Source: Lachnospiraceae bacterium | GTDB lineage: Bacteria > Bacillota_A > Clostridia > Lachnospirales > Lachnospiraceae | Assembly: GCA_017523185.1 (NCBI GenBank) | Contig: JAFWXB010000060.1 | Location: 1 to 23,114 of the forward strand | DNA length: 23,114 bases | Direction: 5' to 3' | In this document: in pieces, positions 1-7,224 of the stretch | Numbering within the stretch: the first letter of the stretch is position 1 | How the letters are laid out: each line of letters begins with the position of its first letter | Notes under the pieces: generated by a model | Told to the model about the DNA's origin: nothing | What the model saw: the letters and a program-made list of their open reading frames with translations, nothing else | Databases searched by the model: none | Program-made: the position numbers and the translations under genes

Positions 1-2
1 CA

Positions 3-869
3 TTGATTTTCATGATTTTAATGGCATTTACCAATTATGACCATGAACATCAGCCACCAGGAAACTTATTTGATTGGGTTGGTCTTGACAACTTCTTTAC
101 ATTACTTGGCGGTGGTACAGGAAGTAAACTTTCTTCTACTTTCTGGCCGGTATTAGGTTGGACATTAATTTGGGCAGTTTGTGCAACAGTAAGCTGTTAT
201 GTACTTGGACTTTTACTTGCACTTTTAATTAATAGAAAAGGTACAAAGGCAAAAGGATTTTGGAGATTTATGTTTATCCTTTCCGTAGCTGTACCACAGT
301 TCGTTACATTGCTTAGTATGAAAACAATCTTTAATGCAAATGGTCCTGTAAACGTATTATTGAGAGATTTTGGTATTATTGGGGCAACAGATGCAATTCC
401 ATTCTTCTCAGACCCAACATTGGCAAAGATTACAATCATTTGTATTAATATTTGGATTGGTGTACCATTTACTATGCTTTCTACAACAGGTATTTTACAG
501 AACATTCCTGCAGAATTATACGAAGCTGCAAAAATTGACGGAGCAACAGCACCGGTTATTTTCCGTAAAATTACTTTGCCATACATGATTTTCATTATGA
601 CACCAAACCTTATTACCTCATTCACAGGAAATATCAACAACTTCAACGTTATCTTCCTGTTATCAGGTGGTGGTCCGGATTCCATCGATTACTACTTCGC
701 TGGTAAGACAGACCTTTTAATTACATGGTTATATCGTTTAACAATTACACAGAAAGACTACAACTTAGGTGCTGTTATCGGTATTTTAACCTTCGTAATT
801 TTAGCTACCGTGTCACTGTTAACCTACCGTAATACCGGTTCATACAAAGATGAGGGGGCGTTCCAATAA
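3..869 (+). CDS. malF: Maltodextrin ABC transporter permease, MalF type (5' partial)
   Basis: Inner-membrane subunit of a carbohydrate-uptake ABC transporter (CUT1 family); with MalG it forms the channel for maltose or maltodextrin delivered by an extracellular binding protein. The visible 288 residues contain several hydrophobic spans (about 47-76, 88-107, 145-165, 190-207, 255-275). The EAA loop that contacts the ATPase is clear at residues 174-193 (EAAKIDGA followed by F..I.LP). The motif FLLSGGGP near 219 is typical of MalF. The open reading frame runs off the left edge, so the TTG at position 3 is not the real start and the N-terminal helices are missing. The stop overlaps the malG start by one base (TAATG), which suggests translational coupling. 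Assignment to maltodextrin rather than another oligosaccharide rests on the neighbouring malQ and debranching genes. No ATPase gene is visible here; such importers often use a shared MsmK-type ATPase encoded elsewhere. Confidence 0.88.
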   Translation: MIFMILMAFTNYDHEHQPPGNLFDWVGLDNFFTLLGGGTGSKLSSTFWPVLGWTLIWAVCATVSCYVLGLLLALLINRKGTKAKGFWRFMFILSVAVPQFVTLLSMKTIFNANGPVNVLLRDFGIIGATDAIPFFSDPTLAKITIICINIWIGVPFTMLSTTGILQNIPAELYEAAKIDGATAPVIFRKITLPYMIFIMTPNLITSFTGNINNFNVIFLLSGGGPDSIDYYFAGKTDLLITWLYRLTITQKDYNLGAVIGILTFVILATVSLLTYRNTGSYKDEGAFQ

Positions 870-1720
870 TGAAAAAGAAGAAATTTATTACCGATTTGGC
901 ATGTCACATTTTATTAGCCGTACTCAGTATTATTTGGGTATCACCAATTGCATATGTAATTCTTACCTCATTCCGTAAAGAAGGTGGTGCTTATAAGAGC
1001 TACATTATGCCAAAAGCATTTACATTGGATAACTACATCAACCTCTTTAAAGGAAATGAATTACTTGACTTTAAGAGATGGTTTATGAACACATTTGTAA
1101 TCGCACTTTTCGTAATGTTACTTTCCGGTTTCTTTGTATTATGTGTATCTTATACAATGAGCCGTCTTCGTTTTAAAATGCGTAAACCATTCATGAATAT
1201 CGCATTAATCCTTGGTATGTTCCCTGGATTCATGTCCATGATTGCTGTTTACTACATCTTAAAAGGACTTGGTTTCTTAGAAACAGGTACATTAAAACAA
1301 GTGGCGTTGGTACTCGTTTATTCGGGTGGTGCAGGTCTTGGGTTCTATATGGCAAAAGGTTTCTTTGATACCATTCCAAGAACAATTGACGAAGCTGCAT
1401 ACATTGATGGTGCTACAAAATGGGAAACATTTAAGTATATTACTATTCCAATGTCAAAACCAATTATTACACATACTTTATTAACTGCTTTCATGGGTCC
1501 TTGGACAGACTATGTTTTTGCAAAAGTTATTATGGGTCAGGATACCAAATACTATACAATCGCGATTGGTCTTTGGACAATGCTTGAAAAAGAATACATA
1601 GAATATTACTATACGCAGTTCTACGCTGGTTGTGTAATTATCTCTATTCCAATCGCAATCTTGTTCTTATTAACACAGAAATGTTATGTAGAAGGTGTTG
1701 CCGGAGCAGTAAAAGGTTAA
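869..1720 (+). CDS. malG: Maltodextrin ABC transporter permease, MalG type
   Basis: Second membrane subunit of the CUT1 sugar importer, partner of the preceding MalF-like protein. Its 283 residues match the usual MalG length. Hydrophobic spans are seen near 11-33, 74-96, 110-131, 143-162, 198-210 and 252-269. The EAA loop lies at 175-194 (EAAYIDGA, then F.YITIP) and would dock on the ATPase. A basic N-terminus (MKKKK) precedes the first helix, as expected for a cytoplasmic N-terminus. The start ATG overlaps the malF stop by one base and is preceded by GAGGGGG as ribosome binding site. A strong terminator about 60 bases downstream separates it from malQ, so the transporter and enzyme genes are likely separate transcripts. 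Substrate is inferred from context. Confidence 0.9.
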   Translation: MKKKKFITDLACHILLAVLSIIWVSPIAYVILTSFRKEGGAYKSYIMPKAFTLDNYINLFKGNELLDFKRWFMNTFVIALFVMLLSGFFVLCVSYTMSRLRFKMRKPFMNIALILGMFPGFMSMIAVYYILKGLGFLETGTLKQVALVLVYSGGAGLGFYMAKGFFDTIPRTIDEAAYIDGATKWETFKYITIPMSKPIITHTLLTAFMGPWTDYVFAKVIMGQDTKYYTIAIGLWTMLEKEYIEYYYTQFYAGCVIISIPIAILFLLTQKCYVEGVAGAVKG

Positions 1721-1780
1721 GAGAGTTTCAGTTATGTTTTCTATAACAAAATAAGACAGGCATAGCCTGAATGTAAGGAG

Positions 1781-1845
1781 AGCTGTCGCATTACAGATAA
1801 TTTATGAAAATTATAAAAAAATCTGTTGCGACAGCTTCTTTTTAT
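1781..1845 (+). terminator. Rho-independent terminator after malG
   Basis: A perfect 10-bp stem (AGCTGTCGCA at 1781-1790 with TGCGACAGCT at 1827-1836) continues inward with ACAGAT (1793-1798) and ATCTGT (1821-1826), and again with ATAATTT/AAATTAT. It is followed by TTCTTTTTATT. This ends the malFG transcript just before the malQ promoter. Confidence 0.88.
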
Positions 1846-1873
1846 TAACAAAATACACAAAATATGTTATAAT
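1845..1873 (+). promoter_or_regulatory. Sigma-A-type promoter of malQ
   Basis: TTAACA (1845-1850), a 17-base spacer and TATAAT (1868-1873) preceded by TG one base upstream (extended -10). It lies just after the malG terminator, with a leader of about 75 bases before the malQ ATG. No clear LacI-type or CcpA-type palindrome was recognised here. Confidence 0.75.
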
Positions 1874-1955
1874 AAAAAAAGTGTGGGGAGAATGACTATC
1901 TTCCTTGTAGAAATACAAAAAATAAAAATAGGATAAAGAAAAGGGGTATTTAACG

Positions 1956-3539
1956 ATGAAAAGAGCAAGTGGCGTATTGCTTTCTGTGTCAAGTTTACCA
2001 TCCAAATATGGAATTGGTTGCTTTTCAAAGGAAGCGTATCAATGGATTGACCAATTAAAAGAAGCAGGACAGAGCTATTGGCAGATTTTACCATTAGCAC
2101 CGACAAGTTATGGAGATTCTCCATATCAGTCATTTTCTTCTTATGCAGGAAATCCATATTTTATCGACTTAGAAAGCTTAATTCAAGAAGGTGTTTTAAC
2201 AGCAGAAGAATGTGATGCAGCAGATTTTGGTGATAATGCAGAATTTGTAGATTATGGTAAAATTTACGAAAATCGTTTTGGATTATTAAGAAAAGCATAT
2301 GAACGCAGTAACATTTCTCAAAACTGGGATTTTAATAACTTTGCAAGAGATAATGCATATTGGTTAGATGATTATGCATTGTTTATGGCTGTAAAACAGC
2401 GTTTTGAAGGTAAACCATGGACTGAATGGGCAGAAGATATTCGTAAACGTTGGGCAAATGCATTAGATTACTATCGTAGAGAATGTTATTTTGATATTGA
2501 ATTTTATAAATATATCCAGTTCAAATTCTATGAACAATGGATGAAACTTAAAAAATATGCAAATGAAAACGAAATTGAAATTGTTGGTGATATTCCAATT
2601 TATGTAGCATTTGACTCAGCAGATGCATGGGCTTCTCCACAGTTATTCCAATTTGACAATGATTTCGTACCAATCGCAGTTGCAGGATGTCCTCCAGATG
2701 CATTCTCAGAAGACGGACAGTTATGGGGTAATCCATTATATCGTTGGGATTATCATAAACATACAGGTTATGATTGGTGGTGTCAGCGTATTGCATACTG
2801 CTTCCAGTTATATGATGTAGTAAGAATTGACCACTTTAGAGGATTTGAATCTTATTATAGTATTCCATATGGTGCAGAAACAGCAATTGATGGTCATTGG
2901 GAAAAAGGTCCGGGAATTGAATTATTTAATACAATCAATGCAAGACTTGGCAAAAAACAGATTATTGCAGAAGACCTTGGAACAGTTACAGATGAAGTTA
3001 TTCAGCTCTTAAAAGATAGTGGATATCCGGGAATGAAAGTTCTTGAATTTGCATTTGACCCAAGAGAAAAAACAGACTACTTACCACACAGCTATGATAA
3101 GAATGCAGTTGTATATACAGGTACACATGATAATGAAACACTTGTACAATGGTACAAAGGTTTAGATGATGAAAGTCGTGCATTTGCAGAAGAATACATG
3201 AATAATGCATCTACTCCAAAAGCAAAAAAATACTGGGATTTTGTACGTCTTGCAATGCTTAGTACAGCAAATACTTGTATTACACCTGTTCAGGATTTCA
3301 TGGGACTTGATGTAGAAGCAAGAATGAATCAGCCATCTACACTTGGTATTAACTGGAAGTGGAGAATGAAACCGGAAATGCTTTCTAAAGATTTAATTCA
3401 GAAAGTATATGCTCTTACAAAACTTTCTGACCGTTTATCTGATGGCATGAAAAAAGTAGAAGCTAAGAAATTAAAAGAAAGACTTTTAGCAGAAAAGAAA
3501 GCAAAAGAAGAAGCTGAAAAGAAAGCAACTAAGAAATAA
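1956..3539 (+). CDS. malQ: 4-alpha-glucanotransferase (amylomaltase, GH77)
   Basis: Cytoplasmic disproportionating enzyme that transfers alpha-1,4-glucan segments between maltodextrins, releasing glucose and longer chains. The N-terminus shows the GH77 signature (RASGVLLSVSSLPS, then GDSPYQSFSS). The three catalytic acids are in their expected contexts: D292 in RIDHFRGF (nucleophile), E339 in AEDLG (acid/base) and D392 in THDN. These positions fit the compact ~500-residue bacterial amylomaltases, not the longer E. coli form. The start is preceded by AAAGGGG with good spacing. The last 34 residues (494-527) are an added Lys/Glu/Ala-rich, probably helical tail beyond the usual family end. The debranching gene begins 27 bases downstream, so the two are probably one operon. 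Confidence 0.95.
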   Translation: MKRASGVLLSVSSLPSKYGIGCFSKEAYQWIDQLKEAGQSYWQILPLAPTSYGDSPYQSFSSYAGNPYFIDLESLIQEGVLTAEECDAADFGDNAEFVDYGKIYENRFGLLRKAYERSNISQNWDFNNFARDNAYWLDDYALFMAVKQRFEGKPWTEWAEDIRKRWANALDYYRRECYFDIEFYKYIQFKFYEQWMKLKKYANENEIEIVGDIPIYVAFDSADAWASPQLFQFDNDFVPIAVAGCPPDAFSEDGQLWGNPLYRWDYHKHTGYDWWCQRIAYCFQLYDVVRIDHFRGFESYYSIPYGAETAIDGHWEKGPGIELFNTINARLGKKQIIAEDLGTVTDEVIQLLKDSGYPGMKVLEFAFDPREKTDYLPHSYDKNAVVYTGTHDNETLVQWYKGLDDESRAFAEEYMNNASTPKAKKYWDFVRLAMLSTANTCITPVQDFMGLDVEARMNQPSTLGINWKWRMKPEMLSKDLIQKVYALTKLSDRLSDGMKKVEAKKLKERLLAEKKAKEEAEKKATKK

Positions 3540-3566
3540 AGAATACATAGGGGGAAACAGTACGTC

Positions 3567-5525
3567 ATGAGATTTCAATATGGAAAACAAGATTGGAAAA
3601 CATTGAAACGTGGCGAAGAAAACTGTTATTTGATGACAAATGGACTGGGGGGATTTTCTTCCCTCAGTCTTATTGCGTCTTGTAGCAGAAATGACCAAGC
3701 TGTACTTATGGCTTGTGTACATTCGCCAAACAACAGATACAATATGATTCACAGATTGGAAGAAACTATTACTATCGGGGATACAACATATATGTTGTCA
3801 AGTCAGGACTTCCAATGTCATAAAACAAATGAAAACGGATATGTATATCAAAGTGGATTTGTATTTGAAGATTATCCGATATGGTCTTACTTAGTAGAGG
3901 GTGTAGAAGTTACTCGTAAAATTGTTTTAATGCAAGGCAAAAATAATGTAGGAATTTCTTATGAAATTCAAAATCGTTCCGGAAAAGCAGTAACTTTAAA
4001 AGTAACTCCACAGTTACAATTTGTTCCAAAGGGTGTAAGACTTCCAATCGAACAGGAATTTATTTTTGAAGAACAAGAAACAGGTTATGCGATTACTTCC
4101 AATAACCAAACATTATATTTACAGACAAATGGTGCTTGTAAGGAAATTGAAAAATGCTTCTGTGATAAATTATATTATTCTTCTGACGTAGCAGATGGAA
4201 AAATACCTTTAGGAAGAAGTGCAGCAAACCATGAAATTATCTTTACAGTAGATGCAGATGTAAAAGATACTTTAGAAATGGTATATGGTATGGAAAGTGA
4301 ATTGCCAACTGTAGCAGAAATTACGGAAAATGTAGTAACTTATCGTAAACAGCTTCATGAAAAAGCAGGATTTACAAATCCTATCGCAGACCAGCTCGCA
4401 GTAAGTGCAGACCAGTTTATTTCTTATCGTGCATCAACAGGAAAACAGACAATTCTTGCAGGTTTCCCATTCTTTGAAGACTGGGGCAGAGATACCATGA
4501 TTGCATTAATGGGTTGTTGTCTTTCTACAAAGAGATATGAAGAAGCAACTGCAATTTTAGAAACATTTATGTTCTACTGCAAAAAAGGTCTTATGCCAAA
4601 TATTTTCCCGGAAGGAACAGCAGATCCAGGCTATAATACAGTAGATGCAGCATTGTTATTACTTATTGCAGTAAATGAATATTATACAAGAACACAGGAT
4701 AAAGAGTTTGTAAAACGTGCATATCCTGTTATGAAAGAAATTGTGGATTGGTACAAAAAAGGTACAGATTACAATATTCATATGGACGAAGACGGCTTAA
4801 TTATGGCTGGTGGTGGTTACGACCAAGTAACATGGATGGACGTAAGAGTAGAAAATATTCTTCCAACTCCAAGACATGGAAAACCGGTAGAAATTAATGC
4901 TTATTGGTACAATGGACTTCGTATTATGGAACACTTCTGTACATTTATTCCGGAAGAAGCAGACAAAGCAAGTGAATATGCAAGCCTTGCAGAAAAAGTA
5001 AAAGAAAGCTTTACAGCAAAATTCTGGAATGAAGAAGCGGGTTGCTTAAAAGACGTGCTTTCGGATACACCGGCAGATACACAAATTCGTTGTAATCAGA
5101 TTTGGGCTGTTTCTTTACCATATTCATTACTTCCAAGAGATAAAGAAATTCAGGTAGTAGAAACCGTGTTCCGTAAACTTTATACACCATATGGACTTCG
5201 TACACTTGCTCCGGAAGATGCACAGTATCATCCATTCTATGGTGGAGCTCCATTAGATAGAGATTTAGCATATCATCAGGGAACTGTATGGCCATTCCCA
5301 ATGGGAGGATATTATCTTGCATACTTAAAAGTACATGATTATTCCGAAGAAGCAAAAGCATATGTTTTAACTCAATTAAGTCACTTAGAAGGTGCATTAA
5401 GAGAAGGTTGTGCAGGTCAATTACCGGAAATTTATGACGGTGAAAATCCAACAGAATCCAAAGGATGCTTTGCACAGGCTTGGAGCGTAGGCGAATTACT
5501 TCGTGTATATGAAGCAATCCAATAA
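3567..5525 (+). CDS. Amylo-alpha-1,6-glucosidase / glycogen debranching enzyme
   Basis: Likely hydrolyses alpha-1,6 branch points in glycogen or branched maltodextrins, complementing MalQ. The 652 residues have the two-part layout of archaeal/bacterial GDE-type enzymes: an N-terminal beta-rich domain (about 1-230, with LMTNGLGGFSS near 22) and a C-terminal (alpha/alpha)6-barrel (about 275-650). Recognisable barrel motifs are FFEDWGRDT at 302-310, IFPEG with a following NTVDAALLL, QVTWMD, YHQGTVWPFP, and a C-terminal GCFAQAWSVGELLR. The start has an upstream AGGGGG (3549-3554) with rather long spacing (12 bases). It follows malQ closely with no terminator between them. Strict glycogen debranching versus action on short branched dextrins cannot be separated from sequence alone. 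Confidence 0.92.
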   Translation: MRFQYGKQDWKTLKRGEENCYLMTNGLGGFSSLSLIASCSRNDQAVLMACVHSPNNRYNMIHRLEETITIGDTTYMLSSQDFQCHKTNENGYVYQSGFVFEDYPIWSYLVEGVEVTRKIVLMQGKNNVGISYEIQNRSGKAVTLKVTPQLQFVPKGVRLPIEQEFIFEEQETGYAITSNNQTLYLQTNGACKEIEKCFCDKLYYSSDVADGKIPLGRSAANHEIIFTVDADVKDTLEMVYGMESELPTVAEITENVVTYRKQLHEKAGFTNPIADQLAVSADQFISYRASTGKQTILAGFPFFEDWGRDTMIALMGCCLSTKRYEEATAILETFMFYCKKGLMPNIFPEGTADPGYNTVDAALLLLIAVNEYYTRTQDKEFVKRAYPVMKEIVDWYKKGTDYNIHMDEDGLIMAGGGYDQVTWMDVRVENILPTPRHGKPVEINAYWYNGLRIMEHFCTFIPEEADKASEYASLAEKVKESFTAKFWNEEAGCLKDVLSDTPADTQIRCNQIWAVSLPYSLLPRDKEIQVVETVFRKLYTPYGLRTLAPEDAQYHPFYGGAPLDRDLAYHQGTVWPFPMGGYYLAYLKVHDYSEEAKAYVLTQLSHLEGALREGCAGQLPEIYDGENPTESKGCFAQAWSVGELLRVYEAIQ

Positions 5526-5691
5526 AAAGAGAATAGTTAGATTTATGTGAAAGAACAGAAATTCGATAAATAAGAAAATCAATAAAAAGCATATATTTTT
5601 ATAAAGATAAAAGGATTATAAAAAATGCAATGTAATAAAGTATGATTTTTACAAAATAATTTTACTTATCGAATGAAGATTAAATAAAATG

Positions 5692-5727
5692 AAAAGCTGT
5701 CTTAGTTTTGCACTAGGACAGCTTTTT
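5692..5727. terminator. Bidirectional terminator between convergent genes
   Basis: AAAAGCTGTCTTAGT (5692-5706) pairs with ACTAGGACAGCTTTT (5712-5726) through one G-U pair, around a 5-base loop. A-runs and T-runs flank both sides, so it can serve the glucan operon from the left and plsC from the right. Its AGCTGTC core also occurs in the terminator after malG. Confidence 0.88.
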
Positions 5728-5769
5728 GGATAAAATATATGAAATTCACATAAAAAATAAAAATTAATT

Positions 5770-6519
5770 TTAACGATTTGCTATAATATTTTTATGTTCT
5801 TCTAACATTCCATGAATTTTATTTTGGAAATAAGTTCCACTATGTTTTTGGTCTTCTTTCGACAATTCAGAAAGTAAAATCGGTTTTCCGTATTCAAGGA
5901 TAACGGTTCTTTTTTTCACCCATGGAAATTGTGTTTCAAAAATACTGGCACTTCCTGTAATTGCTACAGGAATAATTTTACAGCCTGTTTTTTGAGATAC
6001 TTTAAAACTTCCATCTTTAAAGTCTAATACATTTGCAGTATCTTCACGTTCGCGATTTCTTGTACCTTCCGGAAAGATAAAAACGGAAGTTCCATTTTTG
6101 ACAAGGTCAATTGCTTCTAAAATAACCATTAAACTTTGTTTGATATCGTCTCTATCCATAAATAAACAATGAAGACGTTTCATCCATGCACGAAGGGCAG
6201 GTACTTTTTTAACACCAATTTTGGAAATATAACCTGTAAGGTTTGGAACTCTTGCATATGTTAAAATAATATCAAACATACTGCGATGATTTGCTACATA
6301 TAAAACAGCTTCATCTTTTGGAATATTTTCTTCGCCAATAACCACAACTTTTGTACCGGCAAGAATAGTAATTATTTTTAAAGCAAATTGTACAATGCGA
6401 AGTTGGCAGATATCTGCTTGATAAGGATTGCGTTTTCGAATAAGCCAAAAGATACCAAGTAGAGGGTATCCAACAATAAAAAAGCATAGAAGAAATAATA
6501 AAATGATGATTGTTCGCAT
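5770..6519 (-). CDS. plsC: 1-acyl-sn-glycerol-3-phosphate acyltransferase (PlsC family)
   Basis: Membrane-associated acyltransferase that adds the second acyl chain to lysophosphatidic acid to make phosphatidic acid. The 249-residue protein starts with a hydrophobic anchor (about 3-27). It has the catalytic HX4D motif NHRSMFD (H78, D83) and the substrate-binding block FPEGTRNR (149-156), the two defining family motifs. Length and motif order fit PlsC. The start is preceded on the minus strand by GAGGA with good spacing and a promoter 45-75 bases upstream. It is a single gene facing the glucan operon across a shared terminator, with no visible functional tie to it. Acyl donor (acyl-ACP or acyl-CoA) cannot be read from the sequence. 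Confidence 0.92.
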   Translation of the reverse strand: MRTIIILLFLLCFFIVGYPLLGIFWLIRKRNPYQADICQLRIVQFALKIITILAGTKVVVIGEENIPKDEAVLYVANHRSMFDIILTYARVPNLTGYISKIGVKKVPALRAWMKRLHCLFMDRDDIKQSLMVILEAIDLVKNGTSVFIFPEGTRNREREDTANVLDFKDGSFKVSQKTGCKIIPVAITGSASIFETQFPWVKKRTVILEYGKPILLSELSKEDQKHSGTYFQNKIHGMLEEHKNIIANR

Positions 6520-6564
6520 AAATTTTCCTCATTTTCTGATGTAGTATTTATTTTTCTAAGCCAT

Positions 6565-6593
6565 ATTATACCTAAGAAAGCCTTAAAAATCAA
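6565..6593 (-). promoter_or_regulatory. Promoter of plsC
   Basis: On the minus strand, TTGATT (6588-6593), a 17-base spacer and a perfect TATAAT (6565-6570) lie about 45 bases upstream of the plsC start codon. Confidence 0.65.
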
Positions 6594-6681
6594 TGAAATA
6601 AAGTGATAAATATATAGGAAGAGGATTAGTTGTTACTGTTCATTCAACAATAAAATACTTGCTGTTTTGTTGCGTAAGAAC

Positions 6682-6743
6682 ATGATTCAGGTGTGAGCAA
6701 GCTCTTTTTGCGTAGCAAAACTTTAAATGAGCCTTCGAATCGT
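6682..6743. repeat. Compact nested inverted-repeat element
   Basis: An outer stem pairs GATTC-AGG (6684-6691) with CCT-tc-GAATC (6732-6741, two-base bulge). Inside are GAGC-aa-GCTC (6695-6704) and TTTTGC-gta-GCAAAA (6706-6720). GCTC can instead pair with GAGC at 6729-6732. It is not followed by a T-run, so it is not a standard terminator. It could be an intergenic palindromic repeat or a small structured RNA; no family is recognised. Confidence 0.45.
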
Positions 6744-6805
6744 TACTAAATAGGTATGAGAAGATAAATTTTGAATAGATAGGTAAAAATAAAATTATTT
6801 ATTAC

Positions 6806-6834
6806 TTGAAAAATATTCAAAAATGTGGTAATAT
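6806..6834 (+). promoter_or_regulatory. Promoter of veg
   Basis: TTGAAA (6806-6811), a 17-base spacer and TAATAT (6829-6834), followed by a leader of about 75 bases and a near-ideal AAGGAGG (6901-6907). The arrangement predicts high expression, as is known for veg in Bacillus. Confidence 0.75.
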
Positions 6835-6914
6835 CGTGAATGTTAGTCAGCACAAGGAAACATAAAATATTGTGCAATATAATAATTTTTCATCAAAATC
6901 AAGGAGGTAAATAT

Positions 6915-7157
6915 ATGCAACATCACGACATCTCTAAGATTCGCGCTTCTGTTCGTCAGCAGTGTGGAAATCGAGTAATGATTCAATTAGACCGAGGACG
7001 CAATAAGGTAGATATTCAGAAAGGAACACTTCAAAATGCGTATCCAAGTGTATTTACCGTATTAGTAGATGATGAGAGAGAAGAAAATCCTCCACAATTA
7101 TTATCTTTTAGTTATACCGATATTATTACAAAAGATATTCGTATGAAACTTTGCTAA
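6915..7157 (+). CDS. veg: Veg protein
   Basis: Small conserved Firmicutes protein of 80 residues, known in Bacillus subtilis for a strongly expressed gene and for stimulating biofilm formation; its biochemical role is not settled. The chosen start is the ATG at 6915, seven bases after AAGGAGG. An in-frame ATG at 6840 would add 25 residues with no ribosome binding site and no family similarity. Residues 1-14 (MQHHDISKIRASVR) and the block IQLDRGRNKVDIQKG that follows match the usual Veg start. Late residues (LLSFSYTDIITKDI) fit the family end. It is followed directly by a hairpin that also covers the sipL ribosome binding site. Veg lies next to essential or housekeeping genes in many Firmicutes; here its neighbour is a spore morphogenesis gene. 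Confidence 0.92.
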   Translation: MQHHDISKIRASVRQQCGNRVMIQLDRGRNKVDIQKGTLQNAYPSVFTVLVDDEREENPPQLLSFSYTDIITKDIRMKLC

Positions 7158-7164
7158 AAGTCAT

Positions 7165-7224
7165 AAAATCCCTTTGTTTTGAATATGTATTGACATACAG
7201 ATATTCAAAACGGAGGGATTTTTT
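7165..7224 (+). terminator. Terminator hairpin of veg that contains the sipL ribosome binding site
   Basis: AAAATCCCT (7165-7173) pairs with AGGGATTTT (7214-7222), and TTTTGAATAT (7177-7186) pairs perfectly with ATATTCAAAA (7201-7210). GTAT/ATAC extends it inward. The T-run (7219-7224) ends exactly at the sipL ATG (7225). The only Shine-Dalgarno sequence for sipL, GGAGGG (7212-7217), lies in the 3' arm. Transcription from veg should therefore mostly end here, and read-through RNA would have a hidden ribosome binding site. Confidence 0.85.

Larger units (their letters stand above)
6520..6914. other. Divergent intergenic region between plsC and veg
   Basis: This 395-base gap holds the plsC promoter at its left, the veg promoter and ribosome binding site at its right, and between them a compact set of inverted repeats at 6682-6743 described separately. 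No convincing coding sequence was seen on either strand. Confidence 0.7.

Noticed and set aside
5011..5592. Long minus-strand open frame of 193 codons inside the debranching gene.
   Set aside because: It is a shadow of the well-supported plus-strand gene, has no ribosome binding site and gives a Leu/His-rich sequence without domains.
5561..5674. Inverted repeat ATTCGATAA / TTATCGAAT, 96 bases apart, as ends of a small mobile element.
   Set aside because: Only nine bases in very AT-rich sequence, no target-site duplication seen, and no related copy in the window.
7190..7218. Perfect -35 TTGACA at 7190-7195 as a sigma-A promoter of sipL.
   Set aside because: No -10-like hexamer lies 16-18 bases downstream; that position holds the GGAGGG ribosome binding site.
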